In this document: positions 1-7,749 of the stretch, piece by piece
Layout: every line of letters starts with the position of its first letter
How positions within the stretch are numbered: position 1 is the stretch's first letter
Source of the DNA: Actinomycetes bacterium
GTDB lineage: Bacteria > Actinomycetota > Actinomycetes > Actinomycetales > Microbacteriaceae
Assembly (NCBI GenBank): GCA_023428065.1
Contig: JAEYZI010000031.1
Span: 1 to 24,045 of the forward strand
Direction of reading: 5' to 3'
Length of the DNA: 24,045 bases
Notes under the pieces: generated by a model
Told to the model about the DNA's origin: nothing
What the model saw: the letters and a program-made list of their open reading frames with translations, nothing else
The model's database searches: none
Translations under genes and position numbers: made by a program

Positions 1-406
<406 letters not shown>

Positions 407-660
407 GGTTTGGTAGCACGACGCCGCTGCGAGCAGGGCGCCTGCAGAACCGTTGCGTTCACCGCGGGGAAAACCGCGGATCGTGCGAGTTGATCTGACT
501 GAAAGGATCGTCTACTGACAATCCGTCAATCCAAAGGAATCTCAGTCCGACCTAGGGTCGGACGTCGAGGTTTTTGGCATTTGACATAGTGCACGCTGTT
601 GAGTTCTCAAGGATCGGGCGCACCTGTCGCTCACCGTCTCCGGTTCGCCTTCAGGGCAAC
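407..660 (-). other. 16S rRNA leader (pre-rRNA 5' region)
   Basis: This is transcribed spacer between the inferred rRNA promoter and the mature 16S 5' end. It holds TTGAGAACTCAA (complement at 599-610) followed by the AACAGCGTGCACTATGTCAA stretch. This element is characteristic of actinobacterial rRNA leaders and spacers, where it is linked to antitermination or RNase III processing. A perfect 8-bp stem with a 3-nt loop (GTCCGACC/GGTCGGAC) sits at 545-563. No protein-coding gene is supported here. Confidence 0.75.
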
Positions 661-694
661 TTCTCCATCCTAGCCCCCTCGTTCCGTCTGTCAA
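660..694 (-). promoter_or_regulatory. rRNA operon promoter
   Basis: On the minus strand a consensus -35 TTGACA (complement 689-694) is followed, after 16 nt, by TAGGAT (complement 667-672). This puts the start of transcription near 660, about 250 nt upstream of 16S. The perfect -35 and near-consensus -10 suit a strong rRNA promoter. A second -10-like TAAGAT (complement 762-767) lies farther upstream without a clear -35 and might be a second promoter. Confidence 0.75.
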
Positions 695-956
695 ATCGAC
701 GCGCCGGGAGCGATGCTCCGGGCTGCGGGCGACGACCGCGGTCTCCGAGAGGAGGACTTCCATCTTAGACCATTGGTCACTCGGATGCTGGATCCGATTC
801 AGATGGGGTTCGGTTCTCCACTTGAGGGGGCGGGGCCTTCCGGCCGCTTCGCTCTTCCCTTTGGGGCGAACAAGTAAGACATTACGTGGCATCCCGGGTC
901 GGCGCCAAATCGCGCCTGCATCCCGGGCGTGTCGCGCCGCCCGGCGGGGTGCGACG
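695..956. other. Intergenic region between tyrS and the rRNA promoter
   Basis: I find no gene here. The region contains an imperfect palindrome GACCATTGGTC (768-778) abutting a -10-like TAAGAT on the minus strand. It also has a 10-bp direct repeat GCATCCCGGG (889-898 and 918-927) flanking a small GGCGC/GCGCC stem. No hairpin followed by a T-run is visible downstream of tyrS on the minus strand, so tyrS transcripts may read toward the rRNA operon. Confidence 0.5.
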
Positions 957-2258
957 TCACTCCAGAACGACGCCCGCGAGGGTCTTCTTGCCCCGTCGCA
1001 GCACGGCACGGCCCCCCGCGAGCGCGGCACCCGCGAGGGTCGCCGCCTCGTCGTCGACCTTGGCGTTGTTGAGGTACACGCCCCCCTGGGCGAGCGCGCG
1101 CCGCGCCTCGGACAGGCTCGAGCACAGCCCCGTCTCGACGAGCGCCTGCACGACGGTGGTCCCCTCCCCCAGTCGTGCGTTCGGCAGCTCCTCGACGGCC
1201 GCGGCGAGCGTCGCCGCGTCGAGCGAGGCGAGATCCCCCTGCCCGAAGAGCGCCTCGGACGCCGCGATCACGGCATCCGTCGCCTCGCGGCCGTGCACGA
1301 GGGTCGTCACCTCCCGCGCGAGGGTGCGCTGCGCCTCCCGCCGGAAGGGCTCGTCGCGCACCTGCTGCGCGAGCGTCTCGATCTCGGCGCGCGTGAGGAA
1401 CGTGAAGACCTTGAGCCGGTCGACGACGTCCGTGTCGTCGGTGTTGAGCCAGAACTGGTAGAAGCGGTAGGGGCTGCACATGTCGGCGTCGAGCCAGATG
1501 GCGTTGCCCTCGCTCTTGCCGAACTTGGTGCCGTCGGAGTTCGTGATGAGCGGCGTGCCGAAGGCGTGGACGCTCGTCCCTTCGACGCGATGGATGAGGT
1601 CGGTGCCGCTCGTGAGGTTGCCCCACTGGTCGCTGCCTCCGGTCTGCAGCACGCAGCCGTAGGCGCGGTAGAGCTCGAGGTAGTCCATGCCCTGCAGGAT
1701 CTGGTAGCTGAACTCGGTGTAGCTGATGCCCGCGTCGGAGTTGAGCCGCGCCGCGACCGCGTCCTTCTTGAGCATCGTGCCGACACGGAAGTGCTTGCCG
1801 ATCTCGCGGAGGAAGTCGATCGCCGACAGCGGCGCCGTCCAGTCGAGGTTGTTGACGATCCGTGCGGCGTTGTTGCCGTCGAACGCGAGGAAGCGCTCGA
1901 TCTGCGCGCGGAGCCTGCCGACCCACTCGGCGACCGTGTCGAGGTCGTTGAGCGTGCGCTCGGCGCTCGGTCGCGGGTCGCCGATGAGGCCCGTCGAGCC
2001 GCCCACGAGTCCGAGCGGCCGGTGGCCGGCGAGCTGCAGCCGCCGCAGCACGAGCAGCTGCACGAGGTTGCCGAGGTGCAGGCTCGGCGCCGTGGGGTCG
2101 AACCCGCAGTAGTAGACGATGGGCGGCCCCGCGAGCAGTTGCTTGAGCGCCGCCGCGTCGGTCGAGACGTGCACGAGGCCCCGCCAGTTCAGCTCCTCCC
2201 AGATGTCGGGGAAGCTCGGGTCGTTACGCTGCGCGCTGAGGATCTCGGATGCGGGCAC
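957..2258 (-). CDS. tyrS: Tyrosyl-tRNA synthetase
   Basis: The 433-residue protein attaches tyrosine to tRNA-Tyr in the cytoplasm. It is a class I synthetase: the HIGH-type motif is HLGN (residues 61-64, in a CGFDPTAPSLHLGN context), the tyrosine pocket motif GGSDQWGN is at 207-214, and the KMSKS-type loop is KFGKS (245-249). An S4 RNA-binding domain fills about 365-433. Length is normal for the bacterial TyrRS family. The start is GTG at 2258; no Shine-Dalgarno (SD) sequence precedes it, but TAGCCT lies 6 nt upstream, which fits a leaderless mRNA. The gene reads toward the rRNA operon and is divergent from the DUF2207 gene, with only 38 bp between start codons. Confidence 0.97.
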   Translation of the reverse strand: MPASEILSAQRNDPSFPDIWEELNWRGLVHVSTDAAALKQLLAGPPIVYYCGFDPTAPSLHLGNLVQLLVLRRLQLAGHRPLGLVGGSTGLIGDPRPSAERTLNDLDTVAEWVGRLRAQIERFLAFDGNNAARIVNNLDWTAPLSAIDFLREIGKHFRVGTMLKKDAVAARLNSDAGISYTEFSYQILQGMDYLELYRAYGCVLQTGGSDQWGNLTSGTDLIHRVEGTSVHAFGTPLITNSDGTKFGKSEGNAIWLDADMCSPYRFYQFWLNTDDTDVVDRLKVFTFLTRAEIETLAQQVRDEPFRREAQRTLAREVTTLVHGREATDAVIAASEALFGQGDLASLDAATLAAAVEELPNARLGEGTTVVQALVETGLCSSLSEARRALAQGGVYLNNAKVDDEAATLAGAALAGGRAVLRRGKKTLAGVVLE

Positions 2259-2296
2259 CCGGTCAGGCTACCGCGTCGCCTGAGTAGGCTCTCGCC
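2259..2296. promoter_or_regulatory. Divergent leaderless promoters (tyrS and DUF2207 gene)
   Basis: The 38-bp gap contains a -10 hexamer for each direction. On the minus strand TAGCCT (complement 2265-2270) lies 6 nt before the GTG of tyrS. On the plus strand TAGGCT (2285-2290) lies 6 nt before the GTG at 2297. Neither gene has an SD, and the geometry places transcription start at the start codon. The -35 elements are weak and would fall in or near the opposite gene's -10. Confidence 0.6.
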
Positions 2297-4183
2297 GTGC
2301 GCGCCCACCACCGCCCTCACGCCCACCCCGGCCGCCTCCGCGCGGCCGCCCTCCGTGCCGCGGCCCTCGCCGCGGTGTGCACCGCGCTCCTCGCCCCGGC
2401 GCCCGCGGCATCCGCCTCCGTCGACCGCACGGCGCCCGCACCCGCATCCGCCTGGAGCGCGGGCGGTGTCGACGACTTCGTGTTCGACTCCTTCCACGCC
2501 GAGTACGCGCTCGACCGCGACGACGAGCGCGCGTCGCGGCTGGGCGTCGTCGAGACGCTCGTCGCGGACTTCCCCGACATCGACCAGAACCACGGGATCG
2601 AGCGCGCGCTCCCCCGGGCGTACGCCGGCGTCGACCTCGGCGTCGAGGTCATCGCGGTGACGGATGCGACGGGCACGGCGCTCCCGTACGAGCTGCGCGA
2701 CGACGACGGGTTCCTCGTGATCCGCATCGGCTCCGCCGACCGCTTCGTGCACGGGCGCCAGAGCTACGTCATCGAGTACCGGATGCGCGACGTCGTGCGC
2801 TCGTTCGGCGACACCGGCGTCGACGAGTTCTACTGGGACATCAACGGCACGGGGAGCGCCCAGCCCTACCGTCGCGTGTCGGCGGCGCTGACGCTCGCCC
2901 CCGTCCTGTGGGACGCGACGACGGGCGCCGCGGCCTGCTACGTCGGGCGCGAGGGCGACACCGCGACGTGCCCCGTCGAGGTCACCGACGACGGCGCGGC
3001 GGTCGACGTCTCCGACCTCGGCCCGTTCGAGACCGTCACGTGGTCGATCGCCTTCCGCGACGGGACGTTCCGCACCCCGCCGACGGCCGCGGACTCCTGG
3101 ATCGTGCGCGTCGCGCCGTGGGTGCTCGTGGGGGTCGTCGCCGCGTGCCTCGTGCTCGTGCTCTGGCTCCGGCTGCGCGTGTTCCGCGACGCCCCGGGGC
3201 GCGGGATCGTCGTGCCGCAGTACGAGCCGTTCCCGGAGCTCGGCGTCATGGAGGCGGCGGTGCTGCTCGGCCGCGAGCCGCGGGGCCTGCCGGCGCAGTT
3301 CGTGCAGCTCGTGGTGACGCGCGCGGCGCGCCTCGTCGACCGCGGCGCGGAGGTTCCCGCGCGCCGCCGCTACCGCCTGGAGCTCGCCGACACCTCGGGC
3401 CTCGACCGCGACGACCTCATCGCGGTCGCGATGCTCTTCGGGCGCACGCGTCGGCGCACGGGGATCGACCTCGACACGAGCGACCGGACGCTCGGGGATC
3501 GGGTTGCGTCGCTGCGCAGCAAGGTGCGCCTCGAGGTCGCGACGCGCTACCGCACCCGCGTGCGATCGCGATGGACCGTCGTCGTGCGCGTCGCGCTCGC
3601 GCTCGCCGCCGTCGCGGCCCTCGTCGTCGGCCTGTGGGCGGCAGAGATGGGCGTCGGCGGGTGGCTGCTCCTCGTGCAACTGCTCGCCGTGTGGCTCGGC
3701 GGGGCGGTGCTCTTCGCGCTCGCGGGCTCACCGGAGGTGCTGACTCCCGAGGGGGCGCTCGCGCGCGAGCACCTCGACGGCATCCGCGACTACCTGGAGC
3801 TCGCCGAGGCCGATCGCCTGCGCGTGCTGCAGAGCCCTGAGGGGGCGGAGCGTCGGCCCGTCGACACGGGCGACCCCGCGTCGGTCGTCCGTCTCGACGA
3901 GCGTCTGCTGCCGTACGCGATGCTCTTCGGGATCGAGGATCGCTGGCAGCGGGAGCTCGGTACCGCGTACGAGTCGACGCCGACCGAGCTCACGTCCGTG
4001 CTCGGCGGGTTTCCGCTCGGGTCGTTCGCGACGGGCTACGCGGCGGCGAGCTTCGCCACGACCCCGCCGCCGTCGAGCTCCTCGTCGTGGTCGGGCTCGG
4101 GCGGGAGCGGTATCTCGGGCGGATCGTCGGGCGGCGGTTTCGCGGGAGGCGGCGGCGGGGGCGGCGGCGCGGGCGGCTGGTGA
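2297..4183 (+). CDS. DUF2207-type secreted/membrane protein with Gly-rich tail
   Basis: The 628-residue protein has the DUF2207 layout. A signal-like hydrophobic N terminus (about 14-40) precedes an extracytoplasmic beta-rich domain (about 58-265). A transmembrane (TM) segment follows at about 272-291, then a cytosolic stretch. Two further TM segments (about 427-447 and 454-476), a second soluble region and a low-complexity Ser/Gly C terminus (about 575-628, ending GGGGAGGW) complete it. The motif FPDIDQNHGIERALP (92-106) near the start of the domain matches the family's early conserved region. The molecular function of DUF2207 proteins is not established. It starts with GTG, apparently leaderless, and is probably a single-gene unit. 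Confidence 0.85.
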   Translation: MRAHHRPHAHPGRLRAAALRAAALAAVCTALLAPAPAASASVDRTAPAPASAWSAGGVDDFVFDSFHAEYALDRDDERASRLGVVETLVADFPDIDQNHGIERALPRAYAGVDLGVEVIAVTDATGTALPYELRDDDGFLVIRIGSADRFVHGRQSYVIEYRMRDVVRSFGDTGVDEFYWDINGTGSAQPYRRVSAALTLAPVLWDATTGAAACYVGREGDTATCPVEVTDDGAAVDVSDLGPFETVTWSIAFRDGTFRTPPTAADSWIVRVAPWVLVGVVAACLVLVLWLRLRVFRDAPGRGIVVPQYEPFPELGVMEAAVLLGREPRGLPAQFVQLVVTRAARLVDRGAEVPARRRYRLELADTSGLDRDDLIAVAMLFGRTRRRTGIDLDTSDRTLGDRVASLRSKVRLEVATRYRTRVRSRWTVVVRVALALAAVAALVVGLWAAEMGVGGWLLLVQLLAVWLGGAVLFALAGSPEVLTPEGALAREHLDGIRDYLELAEADRLRVLQSPEGAERRPVDTGDPASVVRLDERLLPYAMLFGIEDRWQRELGTAYESTPTELTSVLGGFPLGSFATGYAAASFATTPPPSSSSSWSGSGGSGISGGSSGGGFAGGGGGGGGAGGW

Positions 4184-4194
4184 ACCCTGCGCGG

Positions 4195-4266
4195 TTAATC
4201 GAGTTCTAATCCACCTTTTAGGGTTGATCGGGCAGAGATCGCGCTTGTAGGGTTGATGCCGGGAGG
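4195..4266 (+). promoter_or_regulatory. Tandem duplicated promoter and SD before the SatD-like gene
   Basis: Two similar promoter units lie 29 bp apart: TTAATC (4195-4200)-N18-TAGGGT (4219-4224), and TTGATC (4224-4229)-N18-TAGGGT (4248-4253). The 11-bp stretch TAGGGTTGATC carries the first -10 and the second -35; its first 10 bases recur at 4248-4257. The second unit would give a leader of about 10 nt containing the SD GGGAGG (4261-4266), 4 nt before the ATG at 4271. Confidence 0.5.
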
Positions 4267-4270
4267 CCCC

Positions 4271-4903
4271 ATGTTCGCCATCACCGCCGATCAGATCGAC
4301 AGCCGCCATCGGCCGGATCACGCCGACGAGGCCCTCGCCCTGCTCGCGCGCGTGGGGGGCACGCACCTCGCCCTGCCCGCCGACCGCACCGCCGGCGACG
4401 AGGTCCAGGCGCTCACCCCCGACCCGCGCACCGCGCTCGAGCTCGTGCTCGAACTCGCGCGGACCGGCCGGTGGAGCGTGGGGCTCGGCGTCGGCGAGGT
4501 GCGCACGCCGCTCCCCTCCGCGACCCGCGCGACGACGGGCGAAGCCCTCGTCGCCGCCCGCGAAGCCGTCGACGCCGCCAAGCGGAGGCCGTGGCACGTC
4601 GCCGTCGCCGGACACGGCATCCGACCGGGCGCCACGACGCTCCAGGCGACGATCGACCTCCTCCTGCAACTGCGCGAGCGCCGCTCCGCGGAGGGGTGGG
4701 AACTGTACGATCTGGTCGAGTCGGGACTCACCCAGGCGGAGGCCGCCGAACGACTCGGCATCACGCCGCAGGCCGCGAGCAAGCGGGCGATCGCCGCGGG
4801 GGTGCGGCTCGACGCGGCGGCCCGTGACGGGATCACGGAGCTGCTCGCGCTCGCGGACGGCGTGCGCGGGGGCCGCGCCGCGGACACGGAGGAGGACGCA
4901 TGA
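4271..4903 (+). CDS. SatD-like protein with C-terminal HTH
   Basis: The 210-residue protein resembles the SatD family. It has an N-terminal MFAITADQIDSR strand, then DRTAGDEVQAL (38-48), then RWSVGLGVGEV (67-77), and a Gly/Ala-rich EALVAAREAVDAAK helix (91-104). A helix-turn-helix of the sigma-70 region 4/LuxR type follows at about 153-177 (LTQAEAAERLGITPQAASKR), so DNA binding is likely. I chose the ATG at 4271 for its SD and because the family begins there; TTG 4253 and ATG 4256 are in-frame alternatives. Its stop overlaps the next gene's ATG (ATGA), so the two are probably translationally coupled. The biochemical role of SatD proteins is unclear. Confidence 0.7.
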   Translation: MFAITADQIDSRHRPDHADEALALLARVGGTHLALPADRTAGDEVQALTPDPRTALELVLELARTGRWSVGLGVGEVRTPLPSATRATTGEALVAAREAVDAAKRRPWHVAVAGHGIRPGATTLQATIDLLLQLRERRSAEGWELYDLVESGLTQAEAAERLGITPQAASKRAIAAGVRLDAAARDGITELLALADGVRGGRAADTEEDA

Positions 4904-5472
4904 CCGTCATCGGCTACCTGTTCTGGGTGCTCGCCCTGCTGATCGTCGCGGGCGCGATCGTCGCGACCGTGCTCGCGAACCGCCTCGCGCGCCCGTACCT
5001 CGCGCTCCTCGCGCTCGTCCCCGTCGCCGGCGGGCTCCTCGCCGCCGCGTTCGGCGTGCGCATCCTGCCCGACCCGCCGGCCTACGCCGTAGCGCTCGCC
5101 CTCGGGATCGCGGCGCTCGCGATCCTCGCGGGCAGTCCGCTCACGGTCATCGTGCTCGACCTCGCGAGCCGGGGCGCGCCCGTGCGACGCGGCGCGGGCG
5201 GCGGGATCCTCATCCGCCGCGAGCGCACGGGCGAGGAGCAGGAGGTGCTGCGCGGCGGCACGACGATCGGGTTGCTCGAGCGCGCCTCGATCGTCGGCGC
5301 GGTCGCCGTGGGGCACCCCGAGGTGATCGCCGCGATCATCGCGATCAAGGGCCTCGGCCGCTTCTCCGAGCTCGACTCCCCCGCGGCACGGGAGCGGTTC
5401 ATCATCGGCACCCTCGCGAGCATGCTCTGGGCCGGCGCGTGCGCCGCACTCGTCCTCGTCACGGTCGCGTGA
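4900..5472 (+). CDS. Small membrane protein coupled to the SatD-like gene
   Basis: The 190-residue protein has TM segments at about 4-25, 33-53, 62-88 and 168-189. Between the third and fourth is a conserved-looking block: GLLERAS (124-130), a hydrophobic stretch, IKGLGRFSE (149-157) and RERFIIGTLAS (164-173). From memory, this block resembles the C-terminal part of DUF3307 proteins, which neighbour satD in other bacteria; the DUF3307 N-terminal domain itself is not evident. It overlaps the upstream gene by 4 nt and the convergent glycosylase gene tail-to-tail by 14 nt (5459-5472). Function is unknown; association with its SatD-like partner is an inference from coupling. Confidence 0.65.
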   Translation: MTVIGYLFWVLALLIVAGAIVATVLANRLARPYLALLALVPVAGGLLAAAFGVRILPDPPAYAVALALGIAALAILAGSPLTVIVLDLASRGAPVRRGAGGGILIRRERTGEEQEVLRGGTTIGLLERASIVGAVAVGHPEVIAAIIAIKGLGRFSELDSPAARERFIIGTLASMLWAGACAALVLVTVA

Positions 5473-5474
5473 CG
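5457..5474. repeat. Inverted repeat spanning both convergent stop codons
   Basis: CGTCACG-GTCG-CGTGACG is a perfect 7-bp stem with a 4-nt loop. It contains the stop of the minus-strand glycosylase (tca 5459-5461) and the stop of the plus-strand membrane protein (TGA 5470-5472). It could form the 3' hairpin of both transcripts. There is no T-run on either side. Confidence 0.5.
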
Positions 5475-6064
5475 CGTCTCCTCGGCGTCGAGGCGCGATA
5501 GGGCGACACCGTCCGGTCGCCGGGGATCCAGAACCGCAGCGGGAACGCCGCCGTACCGCCCTCCCCCGAGACGCCCACGCGGGGCCCGGATGAGACCGCC
5601 GACGGATGCGACGCGAGCTCGAGGGCGAACGGCTCGCCGTCGAGCGGGGCGGAGTCGTCGGAGAGCACGATGCCGAGCGCCTTCGTGAGCCGCGCGGGCC
5701 CGCGCGCGAGTTCGGCGTCGCCCGCCGCCGTCGGTCGGCGCTCCCGCGCCAGCTCGCGGCCCGCCACGACCTCCCCCGCGCGCAGCAGCACGGCGCTCGC
5801 CGTGCCCGCGGGCGAGCACACGATGTTCGCGCACACGTGCATGCCGTAGCTGAAGTACACGTAGAGGTGGCCGGGGTCGCCGAACATCGTGCGCGTGCGC
5901 GGCGTGACGCCGCGGAACGCGTGCGACCCGGGGTCGGCCTCGCCGAGATAGGCCTCGACCTCGGTGAGGCGGATCGAGACACCACGCCCCGTGAGCACGG
6001 CGCCGAGCAGGAGCGGCGCGACCTCGTCGGCCGGGCGCCGGAGAAGGGCGAGCCGGTCGCTCAG
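5459..6064 (-). CDS. 3-methyladenine-DNA glycosylase (AAG/MPG family)
   Basis: The protein excises alkylated purines from DNA. Family hallmarks are clear: LTEVEAYLGEADPGSHAF with the catalytic Glu, TMFGDPGHLYVYFSYGMHVCANIV with the Tyr/His of the binding pocket, a VLLRAGE strand, and RGPARLTKALGI. The start is uncertain. No ATG, GTG or TTG lies in frame at the junction. The first codon that keeps the N-terminal helix is CTG at 6064, which overlaps the upstream stop as CTGA and gives 201 residues, normal for the family. A GTG at 5998 would give 179 residues and lose that helix. It is the last gene of the argH chain, and its 3' end overlaps the convergent gene by 14 nt. Confidence 0.85.
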   Translation of the reverse strand: MSDRLALLRRPADEVAPLLLGAVLTGRGVSIRLTEVEAYLGEADPGSHAFRGVTPRTRTMFGDPGHLYVYFSYGMHVCANIVCSPAGTASAVLLRAGEVVAGRELARERRPTAAGDAELARGPARLTKALGIVLSDDSAPLDGEPFALELASHPSAVSSGPRVGVSGEGGTAAFPLRFWIPGDRTVSPYRASTPRRRVTRP

Positions 6065-6231
6065 GAGCCGATCCCGCTCACGATCGCGTAGACGAGCACG
6101 CCCGCGACGATCACGACCGCGATGCCGACGAGCAGCACCCGCACCCAGGGCCGACGCGCGTCGAGGTCGCGACGGTGCTCCTTCGCCCGCTCGCGGCGGA
6201 GGCGGGGGTCGCCGTCGCCCGAGAGGGTCAC
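6061..6231 (-). CDS. 56-residue single-pass membrane protein
   Basis: This small protein has a charged N-terminal half (DGDPRLRRERAKEHRRDLDA) and one TM helix near the C terminus (about 33-53, VLLVGIAVVIVAGVLVYAIV). GTG at 6231 overlaps the argH stop as GTGA, which fixes the start and implies translational coupling. Its own TGA at 6061-6063 overlaps the candidate CTG start of the glycosylase gene. I do not recognise a family. The positive residues before the helix favour an N-in topology. It is too short for many gene callers, but the overlaps on both sides make it convincing. Confidence 0.75.
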   Translation of the reverse strand: MTLSGDGDPRLRRERAKEHRRDLDARRPWVRVLLVGIAVVIVAGVLVYAIVSGIGS

Positions 6232-7685
6232 GAGGACAGCTCCGCGACGCGCGCGGTGAGGGCCGCGAGCTGCTCGGCGACCCGCGCGGGGGCCGTGCCG
6301 CCCGCGCCCGCCCGGCTCGCGATCGACCCCTCGACGGTGAGCACCTCGCGCACCTCGGGCGTGAGGCGCGCGTCGATCGCGGCGTACTGCTCGTCGCTCG
6401 GCTCGTCGAGCTCGAGGCCCTCGGCCTCGCAGAAGCGCACGAGCGCCCCCGAGATCTCGTGCGCCTCGCGGAACGGGACGCCCCTGCGCACGAGGTGGTC
6501 GGCGACATCCGTCGCGAGCGAGAAGCCCTGCGGGGCGAGCGCCGCCATCCGCTCGATGTCGAACTCGAGCGTCGCGATCATGCCCGTGAAGGCGGGGAGC
6601 AGCACCTCGAGGGTGCGCACGGAATCGAAGATCGGCTCTTTGTCCTCCTGCAGGTCGCGGTTGTAGCCGAGGGGCAGCGCCTTGAGGGTAGCGAGGAGCC
6701 CCGTGTGGTTGCCGATGAGGCGCCCCGCCTTGCCGCGCGCGAGCTCGGCGATGTCGGGGTTCTTCTTCTGGGGCATGATCGACGACCCCGTCGAGTAGCC
6801 GTCGTGGAGGCGCACGAAGCCGAACTCGCGCGTGTTCCAGATGATGACGTCCTCGGCGAGCCGGGAGAGGTCGACGCCGAGCTGGGCGGCGATGTAGGCG
6901 AACTCGGCGACGACGTCGCGGCTCGCGGTGGCGTCGATCGAGTTGAGCATGGGGTGCGTGAGGCCGAGCTCGTGCGCGATCGGCACGGGGTCGAGGCCGA
7001 GGGCTCCCCCCGCGACGGCGCCCGCGCCGTAGGGCGACTCGGATGCGCGCACGCGCCAGTCGCGCAGGCGCTCCAGGTCGCGCACGAGCGGCCACGCGTG
7101 GGCGAGCAGGTGGTGCGCGAGGAGGATGGGCTGGGCGTGCTGCAGGTGCGTGCGCCCCGGCATGACGGCCGCCGGATGGGCCTCGGCCTGGGCCGCGAGC
7201 GCGTCGACGAGCTGCACGACGAGGTGCCGGATGCGGGCCGCGTGGTCGAGCAGGTAGAGCCGCACGAGCGTCGCGATCTGGTCGTTGCGGCTGCGGCCGG
7301 CGCGCAGCTTGCCGCCGAGCTCGGGCCCCACGACCGCGATGAGCTCGCGCTCGAGGGCGAAGTGCACGTCCTCGTCCTCGGGGAGCGGGCGGATGACGCC
7401 CTCGCGGATGCCGCGGTCGATGACGTCGAGGCCCTCGATCATGCGTGCGAGCTCGGCGTCGTCGAGGAAGCCCGCCGCCGCGAGCGCGCGCGCGTGAGCG
7501 CGGGAGCCCTGCAGGTCGTAGACGGCGAGCTCCCAGTCGAAGTGGGTCGAGCGGCTGAGCTCCTCGAGCTCGGGCGACGGTCCGCTCGCGAATCGCCCTC
7601 CCCAGAGGCTCGCGCCTCCCGCCCGCGGCTCGTCGGCGCCTGCGGCCGTGCTGTCGGTCCCGGACGTGGTGGGGCCTTGTGCCAT
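6228..7685 (-). CDS. argH: Argininosuccinate lyase
   Basis: The 485-residue enzyme splits argininosuccinate into arginine and fumarate, the last step of arginine synthesis. It belongs to the fumarase/aspartase superfamily: GRSRNDQ at 130-136, TH-LQHAQP at 179-186, and the signature GSSIMPQKKNPD at 300-311 with the catalytic Ser loop. The first ~23 residues are a Pro/Gly/Ala-rich extension before the usual LWGGRF. The ATG at 7685 has a GAGGAG SD 10 nt upstream (complement 7696-7701). A -10-like TAGACT (complement 7714-7719) lies just beyond it. It is cut off from argF by a plus-strand gene, so it needs its own promoter. It heads a chain with the 56-residue membrane protein and the glycosylase. 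Confidence 0.97.
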   Translation of the reverse strand: MAQGPTTSGTDSTAAGADEPRAGGASLWGGRFASGPSPELEELSRSTHFDWELAVYDLQGSRAHARALAAAGFLDDAELARMIEGLDVIDRGIREGVIRPLPEDEDVHFALERELIAVVGPELGGKLRAGRSRNDQIATLVRLYLLDHAARIRHLVVQLVDALAAQAEAHPAAVMPGRTHLQHAQPILLAHHLLAHAWPLVRDLERLRDWRVRASESPYGAGAVAGGALGLDPVPIAHELGLTHPMLNSIDATASRDVVAEFAYIAAQLGVDLSRLAEDVIIWNTREFGFVRLHDGYSTGSSIMPQKKNPDIAELARGKAGRLIGNHTGLLATLKALPLGYNRDLQEDKEPIFDSVRTLEVLLPAFTGMIATLEFDIERMAALAPQGFSLATDVADHLVRRGVPFREAHEISGALVRFCEAEGLELDEPSDEQYAAIDARLTPEVREVLTVEGSIASRAGAGGTAPARVAEQLAALTARVAELSS

Positions 7686-7695
7686 CGGTTCTGGT

Positions 7696-7749
7696 CTCCT
7701 CGTCGTCGTGTCCAGTCTAGAAGCGGGTCGCGCCGGTTAGGGTGGCGTC
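7696..7749. promoter_or_regulatory. Divergent promoters for argH and the Pro-rich membrane protein
   Basis: For argH (minus strand), TAGACT (complement 7714-7719) would give a leader of about 20 nt with the SD GAGGAG. For the plus-strand gene, TAGGGT (7738-7743) lies exactly 6 nt before the ATG at 7750, a leaderless arrangement. The -35 elements are poor in both directions. Confidence 0.55.

Noticed and set aside
889..927. 10-bp direct repeat GCATCCCGGG around a small GGCGC/GCGCC stem downstream of tyrS
   Set aside because: The stem is only 5 bp, there is no T-run, and CCCGGG-containing repeats are expected in DNA this GC-rich; not strong enough as a terminator or operator.
822..2660. A 612-codon plus-strand open frame opposite tyrS, and another 500-codon frame opposite the DUF2207 gene
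   Set aside because: Both are antisense shadows due to GC-rich codon bias; the sense strands encode proteins with family motifs.
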